From: an uncultured Saprospiraceae bacterium
Lineage (GTDB): Bacteria; Bacteroidota; Bacteroidia; Chitinophagales; Saprospiraceae
DNA length: 64,000 bases
Direction of reading: 5' to 3'
Assembly (NCBI GenBank): GCA_937961455.1
Contig: CALGNN010000027.1
Span: 17,975 to 81,974, forward strand
The notes under the pieces were generated by a model, which was not told the origin of the DNA, ran no database searches, and saw only the letters and a list, made by a program, of their open reading frames with translations. The translations under genes were made by a program, and so were the position numbers. This document shows, one piece after another, positions 1 through 9,454 of the stretch; positions within the stretch are counted from its first letter, which is position 1; each line of letters begins with the position of its first letter.

Positions 1-2
1 AG

Positions 3-1211
3 CCCCCAGAATTTAATCTTGATGATCCTCCCATTATTAAAGTTGATAATTCAGAAGAAGCAAGAAATTTAGTCAGAGCACAACTTCCTCATAATCCCGA
101 CTTTATTAAAATTTGGTATATCACCCTACCTAACAGATCAGCTGAGTCTAGCTATGATATCGTAAAAGCAACGATTGAAGAAAGCCATAAAAACAATTTG
201 CCCGTTGCTGTCCATGCAACAGAATTAAATACTGCCAAGCTTGCCATTAAAGCTGGCGCTGATATCTTGGTGCATAGTGTGGCTAGCCCTATTGATGAAG
301 ATTTTAAAAAGATGCTCTTGGAAAATGATGTAGTATATATTCCTACTTTAATTGTTCATGGTAAATATTCTCAAGTCCTCGCTCAAACTTTTTCTCCGAC
401 GGAATATGACTTCCTCTTGGCAGACCCTATTCCTCTGGGATCTTTATCAGATTACAAACATTTGAATGATCCAATCTTTGATGACTACAAACAATATGGA
501 GAAACTTGGTTAAAGGAAGATGCTGTATCAGATGCAATCCGTTCAAAAAACTTAGCCTCATTAAATGCATCAGGAGCCATAATTTCTACAGGCACAGATG
601 CGGGAAACATTGGGACACAGCATGTCTCATCCTACTTTGAAGAACTTGAAAGAATGCAATCCTCTGGGATGAGCTCTGCTGACATATTGAAAGCATCCAC
701 TTACAACGGCGCAAAGGTGCTGTCAAAGGAAAATGAGCTTGGGTCTGTAGAAGAAGGCAAAATAGCTGACCTAATTTTACTTTCAGAAAACCCTTTAGAA
801 AATATCATGGCTGTTTTGAATCCTGAGCTTATTATAAAATCTGGTTTGGTATTAAAACCTGAAACTATATTTACAGAATCTCCAGAAGGTTTAGCTCAGC
901 AGCAATTGAATGCTTACAATTATTTAAACCTAGAACACTTCCTCAGCCCATATAGTGATAGTGTTGTCGTAAGGGTCTTTCCTGGTGAAATGCTCTATAA
1001 AGGTAAATCGCAAATGATTAATACCTATGGGCAAATGTTTGAACAAATGCCCAAATTGCACGCTGAATTGAAAGCTCGAATGTCTATTGGCAATATTGTT
1101 ATTGATGAAGAATGGGTAACTGGAATTGATGGTTACAATGGAATAAAAGCCATAGTCGTTTATACCATCGAAAATGGTAAGATAGTAGAAATTCAATTTT
1201 TACAACAATAG
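3..1211 (+). CDS. Amidohydrolase with C-terminal NTF2/SnoaL-like domain (5' truncated by window edge)
   Basis: The frame is open from base 3, so the gene begins outside the window and only its C-terminal ~400 residues are seen. The remaining part looks like a metal-dependent hydrolase of the imidazolonepropionase/prolidase-like amidohydrolase group. A lysine in FIKIWY fits the carboxylated metal-bridging Lys, HATE holds a metal-binding His, and STGTDAG holds the late catalytic Asp. KASTYNGAKVL followed by GSVEEGKIADLILL is the usual return strand to the composite beta-sandwich. The last ~100 residues (from about base 910) do not belong to that fold; the pattern of helix, then beta strands ending in VVYTIENGKIVEIQFL, is like SnoaL/NTF2 domains. 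Substrate cannot be predicted. Likely secreted, but the N terminus is missing. Confidence 0.8.
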   Translation, partial: PPEFNLDDPPIIKVDNSEEARNLVRAQLPHNPDFIKIWYITLPNRSAESSYDIVKATIEESHKNNLPVAVHATELNTAKLAIKAGADILVHSVASPIDEDFKKMLLENDVVYIPTLIVHGKYSQVLAQTFSPTEYDFLLADPIPLGSLSDYKHLNDPIFDDYKQYGETWLKEDAVSDAIRSKNLASLNASGAIISTGTDAGNIGTQHVSSYFEELERMQSSGMSSADILKASTYNGAKVLSKENELGSVEEGKIADLILLSENPLENIMAVLNPELIIKSGLVLKPETIFTESPEGLAQQQLNAYNYLNLEHFLSPYSDSVVVRVFPGEMLYKGKSQMINTYGQMFEQMPKLHAELKARMSIGNIVIDEEWVTGIDGYNGIKAIVVYTIENGKIVEIQFLQQ

Positions 1212-1247
1212 CTCTTGGTCTTTTAAAGCAAATAAATAGTAAAAACT

Positions 1248-1279
1248 AAAAGGGGCTATCATTTTGATTAGCCCCTTTT
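1248..1279. terminator. Bidirectional hairpin terminator
   Basis: A perfect 11-bp inverted repeat, AAAAGGGGCTA / TAGCCCCTTTT, encloses a 10-base loop. It lies between the ends of two convergent genes, and each strand ends in a T-rich tract, so it can terminate both transcripts. Confidence 0.9.
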
Positions 1280-1283
1280 GTTT

Positions 1284-4200
1284 TTAATTGTTTTGCATCA
1301 TCTTCAATGCCCTACCTGGTGTGTAGGGTGCATCTGCTTCTTCCAACATTTTTTCTAAACGCTCTACATCTTCAGAAGCCAACTTTTGCAAGGCTTTTAG
1401 AATGGGTTCAAATTCTTCTTTTGCAATGGCAAAGCTCATCCTGTGTGTTTCAGTAGGTGTCGAGCTTGAATATTTTTGTTCATAACCAATCCACCCCATC
1501 CTCTGTGTAGGACTTGGAATGGCATCTAAATCTAATAGGGAATTTAAAGGGTCACCGTATAAACTTTTACGAATATTTTTTAGTTCGTTTTCGATTTTTA
1601 CATACTGGGCATAAAAGTTTTCCATCGGCTCCTCTACTTCTTTAATAGCTTCTTTCATATGACGCATCTTGGTATTTACCTCATTCATTAAATGTCCTGC
1701 CCCTTCCATAGATCTGCTTAATTCTGCAACTTCTCTTTGAAAAGCAATTCTTGCATTATCGTCTTTCGCTGGCATGACTCTGTCCTCCAAATTTTTAAGT
1801 GTAAAACTTACAGCTTCACCTATTTCGCTTATTTCATCGTCCTTAATTAGAGCTAAGCTTATGGTATAACTTCCTGGTCCCACTAGACTCCCTTCTCTCT
1901 TTCCTGCCCAAGGATTATAAAATGAAGGACTTTGCAAATTGATCGGTTCCTTTGAAGCAAACCGCATATCCCACTTTAGTCTTTGCAGGCCTTGAGCATG
2001 AGGCTTTAGGATTTTTCTTACTACCTTCCCTGATGCATCTTTTATCGTAAATAAAAGTTGGGCAGACTTCTCATTTCTTTCTTTCGCTAAAGCTTCATAA
2101 GTAGGATATTTATTACCCCGCCCTTCTTTAGCATCTTTTTTCTCTTGTTTACGCCTATCATCTTTGGCTGTGGTAAACTTATCTTTTATGTAATAATCAA
2201 TAATAGCAACCGGCCCAAGGTCTGTTCCTGAATAATAGGAATCTCCAACCATCGCTTTTCCTGGAAGACCTAGCGGAGTAGACTTTTCATACATCCAAGT
2301 TTCTCTAACTTCAGTGATTCCCTCTTTCTCCATCGTACCCGTTGTAGAAATATTTCGCAAGGCACTGTAATCATCTAATACATAAAAGCCTCTACCGAAG
2401 GTGCCAAGTACTAAGTCATGTTCTCTCTTTTGAATAGCCAAATCTCTGACGGCAATAATAGGGACGCCTCCTTTTAATTGCTTCCATCTTCCTCCACCAT
2501 TTGGACTGAAGAACACACCAAACTCCGTCCCACAAAAAATCAAATCTTTGTTTACATGATCTTCTTCAATAGAATAAACCGATCCTCTCTCTGGTAGATT
2601 ATTTGAAATTTTTTGCCAACTCACACCTTTATTCGTGCTTTTGTAAATATACGGTTTGAAGTCCCCATACTTGTGATGGTTGAAGGCTGCATAAATGACA
2701 TTTTCATCATGCTGAGAACAGTAGACTGCATTCACATAAGTATTGGGAGGCACTCCTGAAATATTTTCAACTTTCCTCCACGTCTCTCCTCCATTTTCAG
2801 TTATTTGAATTAATCCGTCGTCTGTCCCAGCAACTAGTAAATTTTCATTCACTAAAGATTCTGAAAAAGCAACGATGGTCCCATATTGTGAAGTCGAACG
2901 ATTTTTTGCAACGGCTTCAAAACTCCAAACACGATCCATGATCTTCAAATCATTCCTTTGTATTTGCTTTGTTAAATCATCACTGATCACCTCCCAACTG
3001 TTTCCATAATCATCTGATCTAAAAACTTTATTTGCTGCAAAATAAATTCTTCCTGAATGATTCGGACTAGCAACCAATGGCGCATCCCAATTCCATCTGT
3101 AAGCATTTTCTCCTTTTCTTTCTTTTGGTTGAATCCCGATTTCTTCACCACTCTTTCTATCGTAACGGACCAATACTCCATACTGAGATTGGGAATATAC
3201 AATGTCTGGGTTGCTTGGGTCTACCTGTGTTTCAAAGCCATCTCCTCCATGAGTTATATACCAATCATAATTGCCAATTCCATGATCTGTTATCGTTCTA
3301 CTCGGTCCTCCAATACTAGAGTTGTCTTGTGTACCTCCATAAATATTATAGAAGGGACGGTCATTATCAACTGATACTTTATAAAATTGGGTGACAGGCA
3401 AATTGGCTTTGAAGTCCCATGTTTTTGCTGCATCCCATGTTTCATAAATACCACCATCGCAACCTACTAACCAATGCTTATTGTTTTCTGGATTAATCCA
3501 CATACAATGATTGTCAACATGTTTAGTGACTTCCCCAACAGGAGCAAAACTTTTACCTCCATTATGACTAACGTTCAACCACGTGTTCATGGAATAAATG
3601 GTGTTTGGGTCAACCGGATCTGTAACAATCTCTTGATAGTAATTTCCGCTCGTTACATAAGAGCTTTGTTTCTGCCAAGAGGCTGCTCTATTTGTTGATT
3701 TATAAAACCCACTTTTTCCTTGCGCTGCCTCTACAATTGCATATAGAATTTCTGGATCAGCTTCTGAGATCGCAAGACCAATTCTACCAAGGTCAATTCC
3801 TGGAAGTCCTTTGTTGGCTTTTTCCCAGGTTTCACCTCCATCAACAGACTTGTAAATACCAGATCCTGGACCACCTCCTAAGTACGTAAATACATGTCTT
3901 GCTCTTTGGTGTGCAGCCGCATATAACACATCAGGATTTCTAGGATCAATGATAAGATCTGATACGCCTGTGTGCTTGTCAATATTCAAAACATTTTTCC
4001 AATTTTCTCCACCATCTGTTGATTTGTATACGCCTCTTTCTCCTCCTGAGTTCCAAAGTGGGCCAATGGCAGCTACCCAAATAACATCTGAATTTTCAGG
4101 GTGAATTATTATTTTACCAATGTGCTCTGAAGTCTTTAGGCCCATATTCTTCCAGCTGGCTCCACCATCTATTGATTTGTATACGCCGTCTCCATAAGCA

Positions 4201-4592
4201 ACAGACCTTTGATTATTGTTTTCTCCGGTTCCAACCCAAATGGTATTAGAATTATTTGGGTCCATTGAGACACATCCTATTGAATACGATCCTTCATTAT
4301 CAAAAATAGGTTCATAGGTTGTTCCATTGTTTAGCGTTTTCCAAACACCTCCAGAAGAAACTGCAACATAGTATTCATGTGGCTTTTCCGGGTTTAATAC
4401 AAAATCAGAAATTCTTCCTGAAGTTAATGCTGGACCAACACATCTAAATGACATTGCAGGAATCGAAAGGTCATCTAATTTATTGCTGGTTGTTACCGTA
4501 GAGTTTTTCTTTTTATTTCTTTGTGCATCTAGATTTGTAACACACAATATCATTACTGCTATGGCGAATAGAGCGGTATATTTAATTTTCAT
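1284..4592 (-). CDS. Secreted BNR/VPS10-like beta-propeller protein
   Basis: A 1102-residue protein with an N-terminal signal peptide ending near NLDAQ. The first ~750 residues carry many Asp-box (BNR) repeats of the form S-x-D-G-G-x-x-W: SIDGGASWKNMG, STDGGENWKNV, SVDGGETWEKA, ENGGETWRKV, STNKGVSWQKI and others. These are typical of sortilin/VPS10 and sialidase-type propellers. The remaining ~350 residues are mixed beta and charged helical sequence without a catalytic motif I recognise. Proteins of this build are common in Bacteroidota and are often named glycosyl hydrolases, but the propeller alone does not prove enzymatic activity. Single-gene unit with convergent terminator at its 3' end. 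Confidence 0.85.
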   Translation of the reverse strand: MKIKYTALFAIAVMILCVTNLDAQRNKKKNSTVTTSNKLDDLSIPAMSFRCVGPALTSGRISDFVLNPEKPHEYYVAVSSGGVWKTLNNGTTYEPIFDNEGSYSIGCVSMDPNNSNTIWVGTGENNNQRSVAYGDGVYKSIDGGASWKNMGLKTSEHIGKIIIHPENSDVIWVAAIGPLWNSGGERGVYKSTDGGENWKNVLNIDKHTGVSDLIIDPRNPDVLYAAAHQRARHVFTYLGGGPGSGIYKSVDGGETWEKANKGLPGIDLGRIGLAISEADPEILYAIVEAAQGKSGFYKSTNRAASWQKQSSYVTSGNYYQEIVTDPVDPNTIYSMNTWLNVSHNGGKSFAPVGEVTKHVDNHCMWINPENNKHWLVGCDGGIYETWDAAKTWDFKANLPVTQFYKVSVDNDRPFYNIYGGTQDNSSIGGPSRTITDHGIGNYDWYITHGGDGFETQVDPSNPDIVYSQSQYGVLVRYDRKSGEEIGIQPKERKGENAYRWNWDAPLVASPNHSGRIYFAANKVFRSDDYGNSWEVISDDLTKQIQRNDLKIMDRVWSFEAVAKNRSTSQYGTIVAFSESLVNENLLVAGTDDGLIQITENGGETWRKVENISGVPPNTYVNAVYCSQHDENVIYAAFNHHKYGDFKPYIYKSTNKGVSWQKISNNLPERGSVYSIEEDHVNKDLIFCGTEFGVFFSPNGGGRWKQLKGGVPIIAVRDLAIQKREHDLVLGTFGRGFYVLDDYSALRNISTTGTMEKEGITEVRETWMYEKSTPLGLPGKAMVGDSYYSGTDLGPVAIIDYYIKDKFTTAKDDRRKQEKKDAKEGRGNKYPTYEALAKERNEKSAQLLFTIKDASGKVVRKILKPHAQGLQRLKWDMRFASKEPINLQSPSFYNPWAGKREGSLVGPGSYTISLALIKDDEISEIGEAVSFTLKNLEDRVMPAKDDNARIAFQREVAELSRSMEGAGHLMNEVNTKMRHMKEAIKEVEEPMENFYAQYVKIENELKNIRKSLYGDPLNSLLDLDAIPSPTQRMGWIGYEQKYSSSTPTETHRMSFAIAKEEFEPILKALQKLASEDVERLEKMLEEADAPYTPGRALKMMQNN

Positions 4593-4716
4593 TTAGATTT
4601 AATTTATGATAATACTAATATAAGATGCTCCTACTAATTTCTTGCATAAGCCAGACTTTGTTAGATGAAATATTCCATTAAAAACATCTACGAAATATGT
4701 GTATTTTGGCGTGCTT

Positions 4717-5802
4717 ATGACAAGTCCTGTTCAATCAAAGAGAATAGAATATTTAGATTCAATTAGAGGAATTGCAGCTATGATGGTTGTAATTTATCAT
4801 TTCATTGGATGGCATTGGGGAGAAAATATTGAATACAAATTGGCTTCATTTATTTTTAATGGCTCAGATGCTGTCTCCTTTTTCTTTGTGCTAAGTGGGT
4901 TTGTCTTGTCATACAAATATCTTCACTCTGATAAAGAAATTCAGATTAAGAAATTCACCTTTAATCGAATATTCAGATTATATCCAGCGTTTGTCTTGAC
5001 CGTACTTTTTAATTATCTGTATTGGAATAGGCAGGACCTTGGGTTCGGAATTCTAAAAGATATCTTCTTGGACTTTAACAGACCGTTATGGACGGAGTTT
5101 GCCATGGTCCGCAATCATCATAAGTTTTATATTCCGGGCTGGACCTTGGGCGTGGAAATGGCCCTCTCCCTGTTGATGCCTTTCTTGACTATTGTAGCAA
5201 AGAAAAATATAAAATTAATTGTTTGGTTTATTCCTTTATCAATGATGATGGGTCCTGGGTACATCAATACTTTCACCATGCATTTTTGTTTAGGAATCAT
5301 ACTTTCTTATTACTATCCTCAAATCAGAGATTTCAATTTTAGGGAATCAAAGTATTATGCTTATCGTTGGCTTATCGCTATCGGAACATTTATTTTATTT
5401 TCTATTAGACACATTGAACGCATTGTTGACTTTGGCAGCTTGTATGATAAGATCGCAGACTTTTTAAAATTAGATCTGTTTCATTTTACCGGTTTTGCTT
5501 CGTTTTTAATTCTTCTTTGGATCATCAATAGTAAAAAAATACAAGACTTTCTTCAGTCAAAGTTTTTCATTTTTATCGGTAAGATTTCTTATTCTGTTTA
5601 TCTCATGCACTGGCTCATTGTTGTGGCCATTATGGAGCATTGGGATATTTTCATCAATTTCTTTGGTACAGAACCTATAGCATTTGTTGTCATGCTTTTA
5701 GTTACAATTCTTGCTACGATTGCATCGGCAACTATTATGTACTATGGTGTAGAAGAGCCTTTTATAAAATGGTCTAAAAAGCGTTCTGCAAAAATGTCTT
5801 AA
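4717..5802 (+). CDS. Acyltransferase 3 family membrane protein (OafA/YrhL-like)
   Basis: A multi-pass membrane O-acyltransferase. The N-terminal RIEYLDSIRGIAAMMVVIYH is the classic family-3 entry with the catalytic-region His of the first helix. FFVLSGFVLSYKY and the FNRIFRLYPAFVL stretch follow, as does GKISYSVYLMHWLIV near the C terminus; about ten hydrophobic helices in all. Such proteins acetylate or acylate surface sugars. I place the start at the ATG at 4717, because this leaves only a short N-terminal tail before the motif; an in-frame GTG lies 18 bases upstream. Stands alone between divergent and convergent neighbours, so the acceptor is unknown. Confidence 0.9.
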   Translation: MTSPVQSKRIEYLDSIRGIAAMMVVIYHFIGWHWGENIEYKLASFIFNGSDAVSFFFVLSGFVLSYKYLHSDKEIQIKKFTFNRIFRLYPAFVLTVLFNYLYWNRQDLGFGILKDIFLDFNRPLWTEFAMVRNHHKFYIPGWTLGVEMALSLLMPFLTIVAKKNIKLIVWFIPLSMMMGPGYINTFTMHFCLGIILSYYYPQIRDFNFRESKYYAYRWLIAIGTFILFSIRHIERIVDFGSLYDKIADFLKLDLFHFTGFASFLILLWIINSKKIQDFLQSKFFIFIGKISYSVYLMHWLIVVAIMEHWDIFINFFGTEPIAFVVMLLVTILATIASATIMYYGVEEPFIKWSKKRSAKMS

Positions 5803-5828
5803 ACCTTTCCTATTCATCTAAAAATAAA

Positions 5829-5857
5829 AAAGGGAGCTCTTTACAGAACTCCCCTTA
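5829..5857. terminator. Hairpin terminator between convergent genes
   Basis: An imperfect inverted repeat (AAGGGAGCTC ... GAACTCCCCTT) with an A-rich left flank and a short loop, located between the acyltransferase stop and the 3' end of the leftward T9SS gene. Confidence 0.75.
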
Positions 5858-5883
5858 GACATGATTCTAAAAATTTATAGGAA

Positions 5884-7998
5884 TCATTTGATGGTTTTAG
5901 AAATGAGCTTGATGGTTTCGTTTGATGTGCTATTTGTTACTCTCACATAATAAATCGCATCAGGACCAAGTACACTTCTATCTAGCATTATCTCATTTGA
6001 TACAATCTCTCTAGAAAGTATCTCTTTTCCTTCTGTACTATAGATGTATAACTGTCCATCCATATACGCTGTTGGAATTTTAATTCTAAGGTTTTCAAAA
6101 AATGGGTTTGGCATTACCTCAAGCTTTACTTGTTCTTGTGTATTTGTAGTTTTTCCTTCGAGTTCTACAGCAACCATCGAGTGGTCTTCATAAACAAGCT
6201 CGCTCTCTAAATAAGATGCCTGCTTAATGAGATTCGCTGCATGACCACTTGAATTAGTTTCTACAATTATCTTAATACTAAAGTCATCCGATGCGACTGT
6301 TGAGGCATGCAAAAAATGTAATTTTTCATCAGAAGGCTGATAATAACTTAATTCGTTAGTAATGCTTTCTGGGTGAATGGAAATTTTTCCTCCTTCTAAA
6401 ACTAAACCCACTTTTAGGGCATGAAAGTTTTGACTTCCTTCTTCCAAGGTCAATTCAATTATGCTTGGTGTTCCTTTTTCTATATACACATCATCAAAGC
6501 TTAGGACTGCAGGTGCCCGGTCTTCAATATCATTAGATTGAAATAAATAAGAGGAAGCTTGACCTTTATTATATGCTGTAAAATTTAAATGATAATCCGA
6601 AAGTGCATCTCCATCAAAGATGTATTCGTGAAAGTTGCCAAAGTCATAAATATCAATTGATGCAGGAAATGTCAGCTTTTCTTCTACATAAAAATAAGGT
6701 TGAATTTGAATACCCGGCTCTTGGAGTATAGCCTTTCTCATGATACTAAAATCATTCAAATTAATTCCTCCGCTTTCATCTATATCTAAACTTATTGCTG
6801 CTAGAGGGTCAAAGCTTATTTGATTTAAAATCATCTTTAATCCTAGGACCAAATCCAGTGTAGAAAAATTATTATAACTATCACCAAAAGCCACTGCCTG
6901 ATAGAAGGTCAATATATTTGATCCACTTTCAACTGCATTAACTGCGCTTATATATTGTTGATTCGATTCTTGAATTAACTCCTCGCCATTCAAACTAATT
7001 GATAACTCATCTTCATTATGCGAGAAACCATTTTCACTAAAAACATTGACTTTTAAAATATCGCTTATTCCAGAAGAAGGATCAATGCTAATTGATCCTG
7101 GTGTAAGTAGCGGATTTAAGCTATTAAGATTGGCGTCACCTATTTCAACTTGATTAGTCGAATAATCAAATTCTAAAGGAGCTGTTTCTCCTTCATTTCC
7201 AACTAGATCAAAACACAATTGATACATCATCTCGTTGGGTTCTAAAAACAATGGAATCAAATTCATATCATTCCAAGCAATTGTAATCAGTCCTGATCCA
7301 ATGCTTCCATTATACATACTCGGGGGTATTTCCATGGCACCACTGTTGATATTTGTAAATGATATAATATCTGGGTCATACAATATTGAATACTGCTGAG
7401 AAATAACATTTAATACTTCCTCTGCGATAACATCAACACATACATTTGACCCCGCGAAACCTGATCTATGATCTATTCGTATGGCAAAATTTGGCGTGTT
7501 CCCGTTATTGATAATAATCTTTCCACTTTCTATGTTTACTTCTTCTAAAGTAAATATGTCAAAAGCACTCGATACGATTTCTATTTCTAATACATCTTGA
7601 ATTTCAGCAAACCACACGTTTGCTGTTGTTAATTCTGTGCTTACAATTTCATAACAAACTTCAAAAAGAGCATCGCTCCCTAATATAGGCGTGCCAAAAG
7701 TTGAAGGGTCGACCCAAGCGAATCTCAATATTCCTGGAGCAGATTCATGAAAGTTATCTTCGCTCAGTCCCGGTAGGTTGAAATTTTGAACTGCTCTAAA
7801 TGCTAATAAATTAGTGTCTGTTTCTAATACAAATTGTGCCGAAATCAATTCAGAAATTCCATCCATATTTATTTTAACACAGACGGTCTCTCCCGGCGCA
7901 CCTGTTTCCACAGATCCTTTTAACAAGACTTGTGATTGCAACCCATGAGCACTTACTATTAGAAAAATTATGCTTATCAGTATGTTTTTAATTTTCAT
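5884..7998 (-). CDS. T9SS-sorted surface protein with two cohesin-like domains and a dockerin-like module
   Basis: 704 residues with a signal peptide (MKIKNILISIIFLIVSAHG). Two related beta-sandwich domains, about residues 22-155 and 170-305, resemble cohesins: each opens with a G..G..VCV strand and repeats the ILRFAW / LITIAW strand. Around residues 360-430 lies a dockerin-like pair: a degenerate first loop followed by the helix STLDLVLGLKMIL, then a good calcium loop DIDESGGINLND with its helix. The C-terminal ~80 residues (VMPNPFFENLRIKI ... YYVRV ... LISKTIK) form a type-A T9SS sorting domain, so the protein should be exported by type IX secretion and attached to the cell surface. Last gene of the sigma-factor operon, 10 bases after its neighbour. 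Confidence 0.85.
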   Translation of the reverse strand: MKIKNILISIIFLIVSAHGLQSQVLLKGSVETGAPGETVCVKINMDGISELISAQFVLETDTNLLAFRAVQNFNLPGLSEDNFHESAPGILRFAWVDPSTFGTPILGSDALFEVCYEIVSTELTTANVWFAEIQDVLEIEIVSSAFDIFTLEEVNIESGKIIINNGNTPNFAIRIDHRSGFAGSNVCVDVIAEEVLNVISQQYSILYDPDIISFTNINSGAMEIPPSMYNGSIGSGLITIAWNDMNLIPLFLEPNEMMYQLCFDLVGNEGETAPLEFDYSTNQVEIGDANLNSLNPLLTPGSISIDPSSGISDILKVNVFSENGFSHNEDELSISLNGEELIQESNQQYISAVNAVESGSNILTFYQAVAFGDSYNNFSTLDLVLGLKMILNQISFDPLAAISLDIDESGGINLNDFSIMRKAILQEPGIQIQPYFYVEEKLTFPASIDIYDFGNFHEYIFDGDALSDYHLNFTAYNKGQASSYLFQSNDIEDRAPAVLSFDDVYIEKGTPSIIELTLEEGSQNFHALKVGLVLEGGKISIHPESITNELSYYQPSDEKLHFLHASTVASDDFSIKIIVETNSSGHAANLIKQASYLESELVYEDHSMVAVELEGKTTNTQEQVKLEVMPNPFFENLRIKIPTAYMDGQLYIYSTEGKEILSREIVSNEIMLDRSVLGPDAIYYVRVTNSTSNETIKLISKTIK

Positions 7999-8008
7999 TT
8001 TATGCTAA

Positions 8009-9454
8009 TTAAAATGCCAATTGGGCACCAACGCTGATTCCCAATAATTGATATTTTTGAATGATTTCATATTCCATAGACAACAGGCTATTGAAGTCTT
8101 TAATGAATCTTGCCTTTGCATGGAAGCTCCATTTATTATCAATGGGGATTAATACTCCAAGGCCTGTCCTTAAGGAAAGACCTCCATTATTTGCCAATTT
8201 ATTTTCACTGTCTTCTGTAAGATCGTAGAAGGCTGCTTCGCCATCTATTATATGTCCTCTTGCACCTAACCAGACGCTTTGTTGCAAGCCTAATTCTGCC
8301 TGCCAATTTATTTTCTTTGTTTGGAAGCGATAAAATAGATCTGCAAATGCAGATACACTTTGGTATTTAGTATATCGTCCTTCCTGTGAAATGATGGTTT
8401 GCGGGACTTGAGCTGAACCATAAATTTCTTCTTGCATGCCATTTGGCATGTTTCTAATCTCAATTAAAATATCATCTTTAAGAACCGTATCAAGTGTTTG
8501 GATCGCATTTTTTGAAAGCTCATTAGACTCTCGATAATTCAAGCCAAAAGATGCTCCCCACTTATCATTTATTTTTCGTCCTATAGCTAATTCAGCAATC
8601 GCACTTTCTAGTTGACTTTCTTTTTCGTTCCTTTCAGCAATTTTTAAAGCAGTAATTTCTGAGCTGTTTGCTACATTACTCTGCAATTTTCTGCTCGTTA
8701 AAAACAAGCCAAAGGAGGGGTTTATAAACCAATCTGCCCTAGCCTCTTCAACAGATACCTCTGGAATGTTTTCCCATAAAGTGCTTTCGAATACGACACT
8801 TTTGTTTTCCTTTTGTAGTTGCGGACTCTTGAAGTTTTGGCGCGGTTGATTTTTTGTTTTCGCCTGTTTTAATGACGCTACTATTGTTTCGGCTTTAAGA
8901 GCTTCAATGATTGGCTTGTTTGGGATGACCTCTTCTCTTTCTCTTTTCTTTGTTAATCTATTGTTCGTCGTTGGAGCCGAATATTTTGAAAAGCTTTTAT
9001 GATCTTTTTCTTCCTCCTTGCTATAGACTTGTTCTTTTATTACTTCTGTTCTTTGTACATGCTTCTTGAGGATATTGTCTCTAGTTTTTTGTTGTTGTAA
9101 TGAAGTTGTTTCTATGGTTTTTTCAAGTTTCGTTTCCTCTACCTGGCCTTGAACTTCTTCTTTTTCATTCTTATTCGTTTCAAAAATTTGAGCTGTTGGT
9201 TCCTCAATCAAATTATTTGATGCTTGAGTATTTTGTTGAATAATATCCTTCGAACTGTGGGCATCAATATTGGTATTTATATACCATATGAAGCTTGTTG
9301 CTGATATTGACAAAACAGCGATAAGCAAAAAACCTAAATAAGGTTTTCTTTTCTTTTTTATCGAAGGATAAACTTCCTTCCACAAGGCGTCCGTGTCAAC
9401 AGTCGTCTGATGGTTTTGAAACTTTTCTCTTATTTTTTTATCGATCGGATTCAT
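8009..9454 (-). CDS. Candidate trans-envelope anti-sigma: cytoplasmic head, one TM helix, beta-rich C terminus
   Basis: 481 residues not matching a named enzyme. The first ~38 residues are charged (DKKIREKF, DTDALWKEVYPSIKKKR) and should be cytoplasmic. One hydrophobic helix follows at about 39-59 (LGFLLIAVLSISATSFIWYI). Next comes a ~180-residue polar, low-complexity linker, and then ~240 residues of alternating strands with porin-like character (SFGLFLTS, WGASFGLNYRE, SAFADLFYRF, ISVGAQLAF), ending in Phe as outer-membrane barrels do. Its start overlaps the stop of the ECF sigma gene by one base, the usual place for an anti-sigma gene. Anti-sigma function is inferred from that context and topology only. 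Confidence 0.6.
   Translation of the reverse strand: MNPIDKKIREKFQNHQTTVDTDALWKEVYPSIKKKRKPYLGFLLIAVLSISATSFIWYINTNIDAHSSKDIIQQNTQASNNLIEEPTAQIFETNKNEKEEVQGQVEETKLEKTIETTSLQQQKTRDNILKKHVQRTEVIKEQVYSKEEEKDHKSFSKYSAPTTNNRLTKKREREEVIPNKPIIEALKAETIVASLKQAKTKNQPRQNFKSPQLQKENKSVVFESTLWENIPEVSVEEARADWFINPSFGLFLTSRKLQSNVANSSEITALKIAERNEKESQLESAIAELAIGRKINDKWGASFGLNYRESNELSKNAIQTLDTVLKDDILIEIRNMPNGMQEEIYGSAQVPQTIISQEGRYTKYQSVSAFADLFYRFQTKKINWQAELGLQQSVWLGARGHIIDGEAAFYDLTEDSENKLANNGGLSLRTGLGVLIPIDNKWSFHAKARFIKDFNSLLSMEYEIIQKYQLLGISVGAQLAF

Noticed and set aside
3580..3585. CACGTG core resembling a third parS site
   Set aside because: The flanks (AAC to the left, TTC to the right) do not follow the TTN-CACGTG-NAA palindrome; it is within the BNR protein gene.
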